In this document: positions 48,570-61,334 of the stretch, piece after piece
Layout of the letters: each line of letters opens with the position of its first letter
Numbering within the stretch: the stretch's first letter is position 1
Assembly: GCA_951799405.1 (NCBI GenBank)
Contig: OX637332.1
Coordinates: forward strand, 30,170,832-30,234,831
Source: Agapetus fuscipes
Taxonomy: Eukaryota > Arthropoda > Insecta > Trichoptera > Glossosomatidae
Length of the DNA: 64,000 bases
Reading direction: 5' to 3'
The notes under the pieces: generated by a model
The model's input: only the letters and a program-made list of their open reading frames with translations
What the model was told of the DNA's origin: nothing
The model's database searches: none
Program-made: the position numbers and the translations under genes

Positions 48570-51500
48570 GCGGAACAACAACACGCACATTTCAACTCGG
48601 CTGGATGATCACAAACTATCGGAACAGAACCCAGACTGGAGCAGGCGGAGGATGGGGATATGAGAGGAAGCAGCTCTTGTGAACTGTATCCTTAAACAAC
48701 CTTTAAATCAAACACATGTGATCGCAGTTGCGATGCAGTTTCAATCAAGAGAGCTGTTTTTTTTATATTTTCTAATCGACGTTATGCTTCAAAATTTGCT
48801 CCCCCAGTTCTTTTTTGCCGTATAGACCAATTGTGTTAAAATGATTTTTTAATGCAGTTGTCTTAAGAATTAGATTCTACACAATCTGAGCTAAGAAAAA
48901 ACGTAAGACTCGATAATGTGAGAGTTGTTTTAAATATTTTTAAAATCAATTTCCTGTTTTGGTAAGACACATTGGTCCAGTATACATGCAAACATTGCTC
49001 ATATAAATACGGCAAACAAAAAACTAAGGCAGCAAACTGTTACCTCAAGTAGTATGTATTTCACAAAGGAAAAAAATCATCTATCATCATCAAGTAAACT
49101 CACCTGATTTGCGTCAATCGGAAAAGTATATGAAAACTATTTCGCTCTCTAAGAGTGCCGTCAAATACTCGTATTACATTTCAATTTACGCAGCCGAAGT
49201 GAAATTAACACAATGTTTTATACTCGGTTACATAAAAGAGAATGAAACCTGTTAAGGATGAGAAAGAAATGAAATAGCTTTTGTTAATTGTACCCCAAGT
49301 ATAAAGCATTTACACAAGCTCCCTTCGATTGCGTAAGTAGAAAAGCGTATGAAAACTAAATCACTCCCTAAGAGTGTCGTCATATTATATTCCAAGCATT
49401 TTAGATTTACGAAATTGAGGTTAGATTTAGACAATGTTTTGTGCGCTCGTGGTACTGAAAAGCTTTAAACTGTTTGATTGGAATCAAGCGACTCTCTTGA
49501 TCTTAACTGCTTCAGAACTGTGATTAAGTGTGTGGAGATATGAAGGTTTTTACACTTTTCCTAAATAGATGAAGGAGCTGGGTTGGACACAAAATCTCAA
49601 AAGAAATGTAATAATTCTGTCAAAAATCTGTCTTAGGTACACCGTTGTCGATTTTTCTGATTACCTAAAATTTTTGGTAATAATATAATAAAATATTAAT
49701 TAGATATAAATAAGATGAATTTCTTGTCCTTGTTAATTAATGTTTTGTTAATTTATTAATCACTAATTGGTTAAAGAATTCATAATTCACACAATATTAA
49801 GAATTTGTTAATTCTTTTTCTGTAATTTCGATAGCATTAAGAGATGAAATTTTAAACACTCTTTTTAAATTTTAATGTATCAAACGAGCTTCTAAATGCC
49901 ATTAAGTACATAGAACCACAAGAATTCACAGATTTTTTGTCAGTCTTATTACATTTATTCTTCCTTTTTTTCTTCACACATAGGTACTACCTAACTTCGC
50001 TAGACGTAAGTATTGCACTTCTGTTTGAATATTACGACTGTTTTCTTAGAAAATTAACGTGTGAAAATGTTAACACGTAAATGTGCATCGTTACGTCAAG
50101 CTAAGTAAGACGTTTTAAACGAATTCATAATTACAATCGAAAATGCAACAGGTAACTCTGTATTTTTTTATGTCAAGGGACGAATCTAAATTTATTGAAT
50201 TTCTGTGTTTTTCACAACGACACATAAAAGTTGCTATAAAAGTGTGAACGGAATCCATATTTTTATTATTATTTTAAAATAGAAAAATGTTGAGTGAAGA
50301 GCTAACTTGAAGCTATTTTCAACGTAATTATAAATTTCTTTATTTGTTTTTTTTATATTTTCATAAAGTGACAAACTTGTGAATTCCAACTGATCGTTAT
50401 GTTTTAAAATGATTTTATACGAAAAATAATATTGAATCACGTCGAAATTAAACGGACTTGTTTTCTTTATGTTGTAACTTATTTGAAAATAAAAGAGGTC
50501 AAATATTTTTCTGGTTATGTTTAAATTTGCTATATACTTCAATTATTATTTTTATTTATTTTATTATTAACTAAAATCAAAACTTTCTTTATTTTTGTTG
50601 GAAAATAGAAATATTAAATTTGAAAAAGTATTCAATCTAATTCTGATCGATGTAAAAATGACATTATTTCAGTTTTGTCGGTTAAAATTGAGTAAAATAA
50701 TAAAATAATAATCATTCTGTAAATGTGTTGAAGTACTTACCTTTGTTGAACAAGATCTATTGAGATCTAGCAGATATCGGATTTTTGATGTAGCAAAATA
50801 ATATAAAAAATACCTGCTCTAAATAACCAAATATCTAAAAAAAAATATTTAGCAATACAAAAATTATTTCATGAAATTGCAAGGAAATATTGTTTTTTTT
50901 GTGTTCATCTAAAATAGCCATGAAGAATGAAGAGATTGAAAAAATTATTACATTTTTCTTATGTATAATATTTTGCTCTTATAAAACACATTAATAATTC
51001 TTTTCACACTTCAAACGACAAAGCCTTCTTTAAGACAAACACAATATTATTTTTGCAAGAAAAATATAGGACAGCAAACAACAGTATTTTTTTTTAGATT
51101 GATTGCGAATAGCACTGTACAAATTTGTAAAAATAATGAATAACATTCATAGAAAAATACACAAATATTCCACTTCAATTCATTTGAAACTAAAATGAAT
51201 CCAAGCGCAATAAAACAGATTTATATTTTCTAACAATATTTAAAATTATTTTGAATAATTTTACAATGCTATTTTATTGTGAAATAAATGTGCTTGCAAT
51301 AAACATTCAAATGGAAAAGAAGTTTTGCATGATAATTATTGTTTAAATCAATAATTAGTTATCAAAGTATTCATAAAATGCCAACATGAATACAGTCTAT
51401 TTTTCGCAACGCTTGCAAGATTCTTTAAAATCATCGCCTTAATCAACGCAGATAAGTGCATATTATTAAAAAATTTCATCCATTAAAGTGGGAACTACAA

Positions 51501-52480
51501 ATCAATATTGTTTGTATGTTATGATAATTCACATAAAAAAGATGATTTTTTAAATTTTATGCACTTAAAAATATGCAAGTAAAATGAAAACATGTTAAAA
51601 ATATTAATTTTTAATAAAATCAATGAATAATAAACAAAATCGCAGCAACAGCAAAAACTAAAACAAAATAATTAAATGTTTTTAAAGAATATACGAAATA
51701 ATATGTGATGAACAAATCGATTTGTGATGATCAAAAATTATAACATGTTGGTAATTTTGATATTTTTTTATTTGATATTTTGACCGTGTGTAGTTAGTTT
51801 TTTTTCAAGTGCATCGTCCTACACGGATAAACTTCAGCATTCTGTAAAATTATAAAAAAAGCTGCATGATTAGATTTAGTATTGTTATTTCAAATGACCG
51901 CTTTTATTTATTTTTATAAATAGATTTAAATTCAACAATCTGCGTTTGATTGTCACTTTATGGAAATATATTTAAAATATATTCTTGTTTATTCAAGTAA
52001 TAACCATTGAATAATTAAAAATATATTTTAAAAAGAAATATACATAAATGAAACGATTTCCAGATTTTAGTCGTTTCTATTTTTAATATTTTTATTTTAT
52101 TATTTTCATAAAATATAGCTCTCTGGAAATCATTTCATTGTAAAGACAAAATTAATTCGTGGAGTTTTTGATATTCCCATTACAATTCTCAATAAAATAT
52201 TAAACTGTAATAATCTCGATTTACCTCGAATTCCCGTTGATCTATATTTTTCAAATAAAACTATTTTTAAATAGATTAATATCAATAACTCCACTTATTG
52301 ATATCCATGACCGTTTTGTGAGTAACACGAAGGGTTTTATTTTATTTGAGTCATATTAAACAAATCTTCAAATTTTACTTAAATGACGTACTTATTTTCC
52401 TTGAATATCAACAAACCGTCATGGATAACAAGTATTCCATCAACTGATCAATGAAATTTCAATATTACTGATCAGCTGAT
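48570..52480. other. Rdl intron 9, no feature recognised
   Basis: Very AT-rich intron. No exon or recognisable repeat was found between exon 10 and the purine-rich array. Confidence 0.5.
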
Positions 52481-53010
52481 GGATGAGAAAATGTTTAGAA
52501 GGAGGAAGGTTTGGTAGCAGAGGTTTGAGTGAAAGAAAATTTTAGGATAAAACGGTTTGGTGGTAGAGGTTTCAGTGTGAGTGGGTTTAGAAGGAAAGGG
52601 TTTGATCAGAGTGAATTTGGGGAAAGAAGGCTTTGATAAAAAGGTTTTATTGGAAAAAAGGACCTAGTGAAAAATAAATAATAAGTAGACAGGTTTTAGA
52701 GAGAACATTTAGTGAGACAGGATTTGTTGGTAGAGAGAATCTTGTAAAAGAGAAATTGGTAAGAGACACTTCAGTGTTTTTTTTTTTGTGAAACAAGGAT
52801 TGTTGATAAAGAGAATCTTGTGGAAGAGGGATTGGCGAGAGAAAATTCAGTGAAACAGATTTTAGTGAGACAAGGATTGTTGGTAGAGAGAATCTTGTAG
52901 AAGAGAGATTGGAGAGAGATAATTCAGTCAGACAGGGATGTTTGGTAGAGAGGATCATGTGGAAGAGACATTGGTGAGAGAGAATTCAGTGAAAAATATC
53001 TCAGGGTTTA
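52480..53010. repeat. Purine-rich minisatellite beside Rdl exon 9
   Basis: Units of about 66 bp at 52690-53000 share AGACAAGGATTGTTGGTAGA, GAGAATCTTGTAGAAGAG and GAGAGAATTCAGTGA. More diverged GGTTTGGTGGTAGAGG blocks continue to 52480. The array starts about 20-40 bases past the exon 9 donor. On the gene strand it is pyrimidine-rich. Confidence 0.8.
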
Positions 53011-53026
53011 TTGGTGGAGACAGTAC

Positions 53027-53164
53027 CTTGCCGGGGTGTATGAGGTGGGCGGGTGGCGCTGGAGGGTTCTCTTCATCAGCGCCCCCGCGGCCTCCATTAA
53101 TTGTGTTCTCCAGGGTCCCGCCCTTGGAATGTGCCTTGGGATCGTGGACCTTGAAGCGCACCTC
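53027..53164 (-). CDS. Rdl: Rdl GABA receptor, exon 9 (intracellular loop)
   Basis: It encodes [20 protein letters not shown], then [20 protein letters not shown] and LIHPGK. The [15 protein letters not shown] block is the Rdl-specific part of the M3-M4 loop. I set the start at TTCCAG|GAGGTGCG because it keeps phase with exon 8 and exon 10. Other insects have LFQ before EVRF, and LFQ is encoded just upstream here, so an alternative acceptor is possible. The donor is GGCAAG|GTACTG. Confidence 0.9.
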
Positions 53165-53988
53165 CTGGAACAAGCGTTCCCCTAACAAGCATCTGCTAGA
53201 CACACACACTCTGAGCTCCCAATCCGCGAATCTGATTTTCTTTATACTTAGAAGCAGGAGCGGGGCGTCCTTAGGGGATGAAAGGGATGATCCCCATGTA
53301 TAAAATAGAAAAAATAAGTGGCTATGTAACACTAAGTTTTTGAGTTCTTAATAATCATTTTACAAAAAGTAAAAGCTGAGAGGTGAGAACTTGTACAATG
53401 TACAGTGACCAGCCTGATGATATTTATGAAGTGTCTGTGCCTGTGTCCTGTATGGTGATGACCAGGTGTGGGCTGGTGCCCTGGTGGAGTGCATGGTCAG
53501 GTGAGTACAAGACTATCTTACAATGTCATCCCCTCTCCCAGGATTTAGCTAGAACCGCTACTGCTTAGAAGTAATTCATGAAGATTAAAACTATATTTAC
53601 TACAATTACAATAAATCAACAAAGAGTCTGACATGAAAAATATTTTTTTACCGTCATTCTAAAAACAAAAAAAAACCGGTTATACGAGTAGAATACATGC
53701 GCTTAAAATACAAACTGTATTTTTGCTTAACTTTTTTTTAGAGGCAGGTTTTTTTAAAGTAATTAAAAGTGAACTCTTCGACAATATGGAATTGTAATTT
53801 TATTGGTTTTCATTTCATCCGTCTTATGAATCAGACATTTTGTAAAACATTTTCAGTAACTGCTCTTTAGATGTGAAAATGAGAAGGTTTTAAAGACATA
53901 AATAAATTATAAAACACATAAAGAGCATCAGATTTCAACCTTATGAAACCGCATTTAGAAAAAATACTTTTGAGCTTCGACAAGGCAA

Positions 53989-54230
53989 AAAGATCTCTGT
54001 TGCACCAACCTCCAATCAATATCTGATTGAAACATAAAATTTGATTGGTTAACTTTGGTAAGGACCCCGATTAAATATTTCTCGAAAGTGGGTATAAATA
54101 TGAATTTGAACAGGAAATATGATGTTTATCAGCTGACTTACGTATATGCAACCAAATTTTTAATTTGATCGGAGAAATCACACTTCATTTTAATTTTTGT
54201 CTGATTGGAGTTTAGTGCAACAGACCCTTA
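53989..54230. repeat. MITE (family E), intact copy
   Basis: The inverted ends are CTGTTGCACCAACC(T)CC and GGAGTTTAGTGCAACAG. It is the uninterrupted counterpart of 32370-32953. It lies about 60 bases downstream of the Rdl exon 8 donor. Confidence 0.75.
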
Positions 54231-54293
54231 CTAATCAGAAGATGATTGATGCAGTTTTGAGGTTAGGTCTGTGTACACTTCTTTAAGACTTAC

Positions 54294-54466
54294 AGATGCC
54301 CTGCCTGGTGGGCCTTGCCGGCTCATGGTTCCGCCTTTAGAGCCGTGGTCACCAGGTGGAGGACCTTCCGCTTGCAGCTTCTTCTCAGCAGCTATCTTCT
54401 GGATAGCCAGGAACCTCTGTTTCCTCATCTGGATTCTCTTCGCCATGTAACCTACGGTGGCATATT
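54294..54466 (-). CDS. Rdl: Rdl GABA receptor, exon 8 (end of M3, intracellular loop)
   Basis: The acceptor is GCTTGCAG|AATATGCC. The exon completes Glu and encodes [20 protein letters not shown], then [20 protein letters not shown] and [17 protein letters not shown]. The donor is TCT|GTAAGT. The basic [12 protein letters not shown] segment after M3 is typical of Rdl. The loop is much shorter than in Drosophila. Confidence 0.95.
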
Positions 54467-54659
54467 CTGCAAGCACACAATTAGTTGTCATCCTAACGAA
54501 CCTGCGTATCAAGCATTTCCAAGAAAGTGAAGATGGTGAAATACCAATAGAGTTACAAACTTGAAAGCAGATCGATTGTGAGAATGTTTTATGTCTCCAA
54601 AAAGATTATTATATAGAAAGAGACAGAAAAGGGTAACTAAACTGCGTTGAGAGGACTTT

Positions 54660-54990
54660 CTTTTAATAAATCCTCTGCGGGAGACTCCCTAGATTTCAGA
54701 GACTCTAGTGGTCTATAACACTTGTTGTAGTTCCGCAGAGGTGTTTTTCTAGTCTAGTGTTTAATTCTATAGACTTATACAGGGCTATTTACAACACGTT
54801 TTGATCCGTGGCAGGTCCATAGATCATGTTTTTGTTGTTATATGGAAAGTTCACTTTAAGGTGGCAGCTGAGCCATGAATTTGCTGTGTGTGAATAACGC
54901 TGTTAACGCCTAAGGTTGAGGTAGGTTCGTCACCAGCCGAGCACTTTTGTAATGCTCTTCGCTGGGTTTCTTTATTTTTAACTTAATCTA
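54660..54990. repeat. SINE C fragments flanking a MITE D
   Basis: 54660-54740 is a SINE C tail (CTCCCTAGATTTCAGAGACT, CGCAGAGGTG). 54783-54905 is a family D MITE (CTATTTACAACACG...TGTGTGAATAACGC). 54945-54985 (AATGCTCTTCGCTGGGTT) is more SINE C. Confidence 0.55.
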
Positions 54991-55139
54991 AGACACATCA
55001 CAAAGGTTTATATAACCTTGCATTAACTATGAGGTGTTTGAGAAAGACGCTAACAAAACGATTCACAAGTAAAAGAGCTTTTCAAGTGTTGATTCGCATA
55101 AACAGCGTTCATCAAATAAACCAGGCTAATATCCACTTT

Positions 55140-55220
55140 GAATAGATACTGGTGAGATCACGCTCTGAAGATGTCGCTCATAGTTGGTGACGAAACACCA
55201 GATTTACATTAAATTCCTGG
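55140..55220 (+). repeat. Solo hammerhead-like motif
   Basis: It reads CTCTGAAGATGTCGC, loop, GGTGACGAAACACCAG. A GTC/GAC stem sits between CTGAAGA and GAAAC. Confidence 0.45.
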
Positions 55221-55224
55221 ACCT

Positions 55225-56550
55225 TTCCAAAAATGTGCGTTCTGGATATTTCACCATCTTTATACTGCCATAAAAGTCTTCATAAAGTGAAAATGCCTTT
55301 GGTACAAAAGAATGCTACAAATTTAATGTTTTTGGACCTATGTAGCCAGAAGGAAAACTTACAACACTCATTTAAATTGGTCAAAATATCAAAACAAAAT
55401 TGTATGAGTAATAAATGGCGGATGCGCTTATCAAAATCACAAAAATCAACATCTAAAATGATTCAGATATTTTCAAAAGTCTTACTTATAAATTCGCAAG
55501 CAATTCCGTGTGTGAAATTTGAAATTCTTTGCAAAAAACATTAAAGTATTAACAAACGTATAGGATCTAGGCATATCATGAGACCCTGATCACAACAAAA
55601 GAAAATTCAAGAAATTTATAAAACAAAAAAAATTGAAGGATTAAATTTTGTGAGTGCTCTTGATATGTGAAGCCTGCACTTACTGTTTTCGCATTTGGAT
55701 AAGTGTTTTTGAGTTTTACATTTTCCTTCTGTTCGGTACATTACATAGGTCCATGAGTAAGCCTTGTCCGATATGTCTGAATTCGCGGCCAATATATGTA
55801 ATTACATACCTTAAGAGTTAAGACTATTTAAAATAAATTTAAAATACTTTTTTTCTGAAACTAATAAATGACTGAAGAATAACATAGAATAGGAATTATA
55901 AATATTTTTTAAATCAGAAAATTACGATTTAAAACATACTCAAAATGAGTGCAATTTTATCTTGCATACATAGATCTTGAAATATTTTTTTTGCACGTAT
56001 ACATTAAATATATTCCAGATTTATTTTAATTCAGCAGTTGCCATAAATACAATGATACAAATATAAGCTTTTTGAACTGTGCTTTATATTTGATATTCAA
56101 GTAGTTTTCAATGTAAATTTTGTATAAACTCATTCAATTTGAAAAAAAAAGGAAACAAGATATATTAGTTATTTCAACATTGAAGAAATGTATTATATCT
56201 GTAAGATCCAAAAGCAACTGGAAAATTTACACCTTTTAGTCCAAGTATTAAACTTAATCATAGCGTTTCATTGTAAATGTATGGAAACTAAAAGCAGAGC
56301 CCTTTATTTTCCGTACATTTCTCATAAATCACTGTAGTTTAAACGTGAAATTTTATACTCTTACTTGAATTCTAGAATACACGGTTAAAACGCGTCTTCT
56401 ATGTTATTCTATCACTCTTTCTATCATACCATATTGAACAAGACCATTTCAAGTTAAATAGAATGTTCCAAAATTTGTTCATTTACGGAGTGAATATTTT
56501 TCATTTTTCATAATTAATTGACTAGTAAATAACTTTTAACGAAAAATATG
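55225..56550. other. Rdl intron 7 segment, nothing recognised
   Basis: AT-rich intron sequence without recognisable exon or repeat. Confidence 0.45.
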
Positions 56551-56552
56551 CT

Positions 56553-57028
56553 TTCATTTTCACAGTTTCTTTGATTATAATTGCCTAAGCGCTATCAGAC
56601 TTTATTCGTCCATCTTCAGATGCTAACTGTGTTATAAACAAAAGGATCAAAGTTCAAGGCAGGGAAGAAAAAGTGGGTGCGATTTTTCGGGCAGGTACTG
56701 TTAGTAGGTGAGAAGGCCTAGGTATTTGTTTATTAGTAATATTATCGTTTTTTTTATTTCTAGGGTTTCGAGAGCAATAAAATGTCTGTTTCTGAACCGA
56801 ACCCCTAACGTGAGGCTAGAAATTCACACAAAATTAGATTATATTATTAATAAACTAATACCTAGTCCTTTTCCCCTACTAAGAGTACCTGCTCGAAGAA
56901 AACAACTATTTCCTCTTCCTTGCCTTGAATTTTGATCCTATTGCTTTAACATCAGTAAGTCTCTGAAGGTGGACGGATAATGTCCGATAGCGCTTAGGCA
57001 ATTTAACTCAAATAAACTGTGAAAATAA
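56553..57028. repeat. Large foldback element (about 475 bp)
   Basis: The arms at 56553-56745 and 56845-57028 are inverted copies, including AATTGCCTAAGCGCTATC, GGATCAAAGTTCAAGGCA and GGTACTGTTAGTAGG. Each arm has a decayed core, CTGAAGATGGACGAA...GTCTGATAGCG or CTGAAGGTGGACGG...GTCCGATAGCG. The central 100 bases are unpaired. Confidence 0.75.
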
Positions 57029-57439
57029 AACAATGTTTTCAATAAAAATTTCAATAAAAAAAACATTGAATTGTTTTTTTTTTTAAATATATTACAATAA
57101 TGTCTTAAAAGAACTGGTATTCTATCTTTTGTTATAACCAATTTTCAGGGAGTTTTCAGTATTGTTGCGTGCCCACAGAACGAATCGCAAAGAGAAGTTT
57201 CAAATGCATTTACCGAGCAATAACGTTCAAACATGACTATGTCAAATATTGACCAATAATATTGACAAAGTGGTGTCAAATTGAACTGACGAGAATATCG
57301 TTAAGTGATTATGAACAACGGTACATTGGAGATTGATACAAAATATGAATGAGATATTTCCAATATGTTCAATTGATGAGGCATTAACTTTGTAACTATT
57401 AATTTTTAAATAATTAAAGATTTATAATAAATTGTATGT

Positions 57440-57660
57440 GGTTACGGGGCGAGTAAAATTAAATCATGTTCGACCGGTTTTGTAAGCAATGTCTGCATCA
57501 TCAAGTACTAAATATAAAAATCACAAATTTGTGGAAATAATAAAATAAATATTTTGTAAATATCATATTACAATAAGATTTTGTACCTGATGTAGACATT
57601 GTATTCAAAACCGGTCGTACATAATTTAATTTTACTGGAGATATACATATATATATGAAC
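57440..57660. repeat. Foldback element (about 210 bp)
   Basis: GAGTAAAATTAAATCATG...GACCGGTTTTGTAAGCAATG pairs with CATTGTATTCAAAACCGGTC...ATTTAATTTTACT. Its core (CTGATGTAGACATTG, TTCAAAACCGG) is only loosely hammerhead-like. Confidence 0.65.
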
Positions 57661-58514
57661 AAATGTTTTTTTTGTACATTCATTTTTTTTTTTTAGTGTT
57701 AATCAAGTTGTTTTTCAAAATGGATGTTTACGTCTATGATAATAAATGAGTATATTAAAATGAAACGGAAGAATTAATTTTCTTATTCAATTTTTTTCAT
57801 GTTATCATCTGTGTGTAAGCTTTCTGGTGTTTTTTTTTTTCATAAAAACACTTTTATCACAGTCAAACAAAAAAGTAAGGCTCTATATAAAAATGTATAC
57901 TTTTTTTTTAATTTAAGCTCATTCATATTTTTCAAAAGTCTTCCATGTGCCGTTGATCCTGAAGAGTATTTTATTAACTTGTATTGACAATAAACTCGAT
58001 ACAAAGCTGATAAACCCTCGCATGTTTTTCTCCAATATTGATTTATTGACACACAACTTCGTATTTTACTTTGACAAACACGAGATAGGAAGCTCTATTG
58101 TTTGGTTTTTCAAAGCTCGGGTTTGATATTTTCCTCTTTATTTGTAAACACACTTTGAATGCACGTAAGTACTAACAAAATGAAAGGAACTACTTAGTCT
58201 TTCAAGACATCATTGTAATGTTTCAACTATCAAATATATTTCCAGATAAATCTTATTCTTATTTGCTTTTAATTAAAAGTAAAACTTAACTAAAGGGTTG
58301 GTATGAACATTAAGACATATTATATCAAAGTACGGAAATGCTAACCTTTTTTTTAGAAAGGTACTTACTAAAAGTTTTTAGTTCAGTATGTAATAAAAAT
58401 GTATTTTCATTAATCGATAAAAAAGCAATGATAATTCTGGTGATTTGTTTTCCTGGATTTCTGTGGTCTGTGAAAGAAACGAAACCTTTTAAGTTGTCGA
58501 AAACAAACCACTTA

Positions 58515-58765
58515 TTCAATCTAATCTAATCTAATCTAAGTTGCAAAGATGGGTACATTGAGGATTCATATTACATGCATTCTCACAAGCAGACACGCAC
58601 AAGTTCGCGCTTGAGCATGCCGCATGTGAACCTACAACATAAAAAGCAAATTTCAAATGGACATACACCCTGCAACACCTGCCGACCTTCCTTGAAACAG
58701 GTGTGACATTGGCAAAGTGTACCATTTTCTACAGCATGGGTGGTCAGCCACATACCAATCCAAAT
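58515..58765 (+). repeat. Family A repeat, full length
   Basis: It starts with three TAATC units, then AAGTTGCAAAGATGGGTACA. It ends TGGTCAGCCACATACCAATC. A clean reference copy of the family, about 160 bases from the Rdl exon 7 donor. Confidence 0.8.
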
Positions 58766-58929
58766 GGCTTATAATGCTAACATTTATAAACATATGTGTA
58801 CCAATATAACAAAAAAAAAAACGATAATCGAATGTACCTACACAGCCTGCGTAAATTCAAAATTAAAAAATAAAAACAGACCTTGTACCAACCAAAAAAA
58901 TGGAGAGTCAATTTCATACCAACCGATTA

Positions 58930-59244
<315 letters not shown>

Positions 59245-59296
59245 TCACCACACACACAAAACTGCCATTAAAACCACGAGGGGGCGTGCCACCACG

Positions 59297-59459
59297 AGCT
59301 ACGCCCCAAATATGCAGCAGTACGCCCAAACCAAAGGTGGATACACAAGGTTAGAATAAGCTACGCCCCAAAAATGCAACAGTCGGCCCAAACCAAAGGT
59401 GGATACACAAGGTTAGAATAAGCTACGCCCCAAAAAGGTGCATACGCAAAGTTAGAACG
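59297..59459. repeat. 62-bp tandem repeat near Rdl exon 7 acceptor
   Basis: About 2.6 units of AGCTACGCCCCAAAAATGCA, ACAGTCGGCCCAAACCAAAG, GTGGATACACAAGGTTAGAA, TA. It begins 57 bases upstream of the exon 7 acceptor on the gene strand. Confidence 0.85.
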
Positions 59460-59599
59460 TGAACGCTCTGACAACGGAAAAAATTGGATTCATCCAGCAG
59501 AAGATGAATCTTGTATTGGAATTGCAATTTTTGAACTATTAATTACTCTTCAAATAATAATATCTCTTTTAAGTAGTCTGTAATCATCTGTAATACATA

Positions 59600-59815
59600 A
59601 TGTAAGTAACAAAGTTCATATTAGACACGTATAAGTTCGCGCTTACGCATGCCGTTTGTGGACCTATAGTATAATAACCCAATTTTCAAATGAACAACTA
59701 AAACTGCAACAACTAAATGGTATATTTATTGTGCTCCGCCGGGATTCGTACCCACAACCTTCCATTTTCTTGTCCGAAGTGCTGTCACTGGACTACGGAC
59801 CGGTCGAATGAAGCT
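59600..59815. repeat. Family A fragment followed by SINE C head
   Basis: 59600-59710 carries AAGTTCGCGCTTACGCATGC and the following family A blocks. 59716-59815 is a minus SINE C head ending ACTGGACTACGGACCGG. Confidence 0.6.
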
Positions 59816-59819
59816 TCAG

Positions 59820-60478
59820 AGCTACTGGGAAGACAGTTGATCTTCGATGCTATGGTATAGACCAATGGAATACTCGATCCAAAAACAAGACTAGTAATCC
59901 ACCAGAACTTACACATTAATCTCACCCTTGTGTATCCACTCAACCATAGCGTTGACCAAAAATATATGTGAACTAAAACAGCACCTCTGGTGATCTTTTC
60001 AGTTTAAATACATTTCTATACAAATCATCAATAACATTTAACAAAAAAAATGTACGTTATCTAAAACAGTATACCTAGCGAGTGTATTGGTTTCCATACA
60101 TTATTGGCAAGACGTTGTGGTTGTATTGAAACATTATATTTGGCGTACTGTAATCAATAACATTTATTAGAAAATTCAAGAAAAGAACACGTGAAAGTTA
60201 ATTAAAAAATTAATTATTTGTATTTTAAAGTACCATTAATAATTTCTCGATCCACTCTTCATAAAAACATAATTACTGTCAATAAAAACGAGCTGATTTT
60301 TTTTTATGATAAGTAGTGGTACAAATTATTAGAAAGATAAATGGTATCTGGCAGAGCAACAGACAATACAACAGAAATATCTCAATGCAAAAGAATTGCA
60401 CATTTTTAATAATCATTTGTTAGTGTTACCAACCTGTGTTTGACAACATACAAACCATAAGAAAATAAATAAGCCCAT
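59820..60478. other. Rdl intron 6 segment, nothing recognised
   Basis: AT-rich; no exon, RNA or repeat family recognised. Confidence 0.45.
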
Positions 60479-60479
60479 T

Positions 60480-60808
60480 GTCCGGTCGATAGCTCAGTCG
60501 GTAGAAACAAAAGGTTTTTGAAGTCAAGAACACTACTCAACTTCACATATAGTGTAACTTATTGCAGCGTTCCCTTGAAGGGGTCGCATGTGGCGAGTGA
60601 AACGTATTTATTTTTACAGGTAAGGCAGATGATCTTGCGTTAACCCCTTCAGTTGAAGTTCTTGTAAAGACTGACTAAAAGTAAAATAAATGCTGAAACG
60701 AGAAAACATTTCTCACACCTTTGATGGGATTCGAACCCGGGCTCTCGGCATGAAATGAAAGCACTCTACCACTCGACAGGACTCTACCAACTGAGCCATC
60801 GACCGGAA
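60480..60808 (-). repeat. tRNA-derived SINE (family H) with an inverted second head
   Basis: On the minus strand the head is CGATGGCTCAGTTGGTAGAG with B box GGGTTCGAATCCC, then a body shared with 15660-16020. At the far end the head sequence recurs inverted (GGTCGATAGCTCAGTCGGTA at 60484), giving the unit inverted ends. Confidence 0.75.
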
Positions 60809-60814
60809 TATTTT

Positions 60815-61210
60815 TACTATTTAAGAAAGATTTTCACGTGTACTTTTCTCGACTCATAAGTATATCTTTCAAGATTTTAAATGGAAAAAAATGCATAATA
60901 ACACAACATTATCAATATTAAAGTAAAACAAGAATAAAAAATTTCAAAGTACTTTTTGTAAATAAATATAAAAATCAGTTTTGAAAAATAAAACAGAATT
61001 AACCAATTAACCTATTTGGAAATACTTAAACTTCTACTTTGTAAAATTAAATATTACCAGCTTTAAAAAATGTACATCATTACTTAAAACCATCAAACTG
61101 ATTCACTTCGTGAAAATGTAGAATTTACAACTCAAATCTCAAACTCAAATTGTGCTTGACAAGAAAATATATATTGTAGTTTCACATAACTCTTTTGGCA
61201 CATCTAGATT
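60815..61210. other. Rdl intron 6 segment, nothing recognised
   Basis: AT-rich; nothing identifiable. Confidence 0.45.
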
Positions 61211-61212
61211 CT

Positions 61213-61334
61213 AACAGTGTTATTCACAATTTTTTTATTCACAGCTGATCCATAGATCATCGATCTTTTTTTGTACAAAATCAATGTTAGGTTAGCGATT
61301 GAGCCATGGATTTTCTGTGTGCGAATAACACCCT
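61213..61334. repeat. MITE (family D)
   Basis: The inverted ends are GTGTTATTCACA and TGTGTGCGAATAACAC. The interior has CTGATCCATAGATCAT and GATTGAGCCATGGATTTTCT. Confidence 0.7.

Noticed and set aside
60710..60808. tRNA gene on the minus strand
   Set aside because: Good A and B boxes, but an extra insertion in the anticodon region and a body shared with SINE copies elsewhere make it a SINE head.
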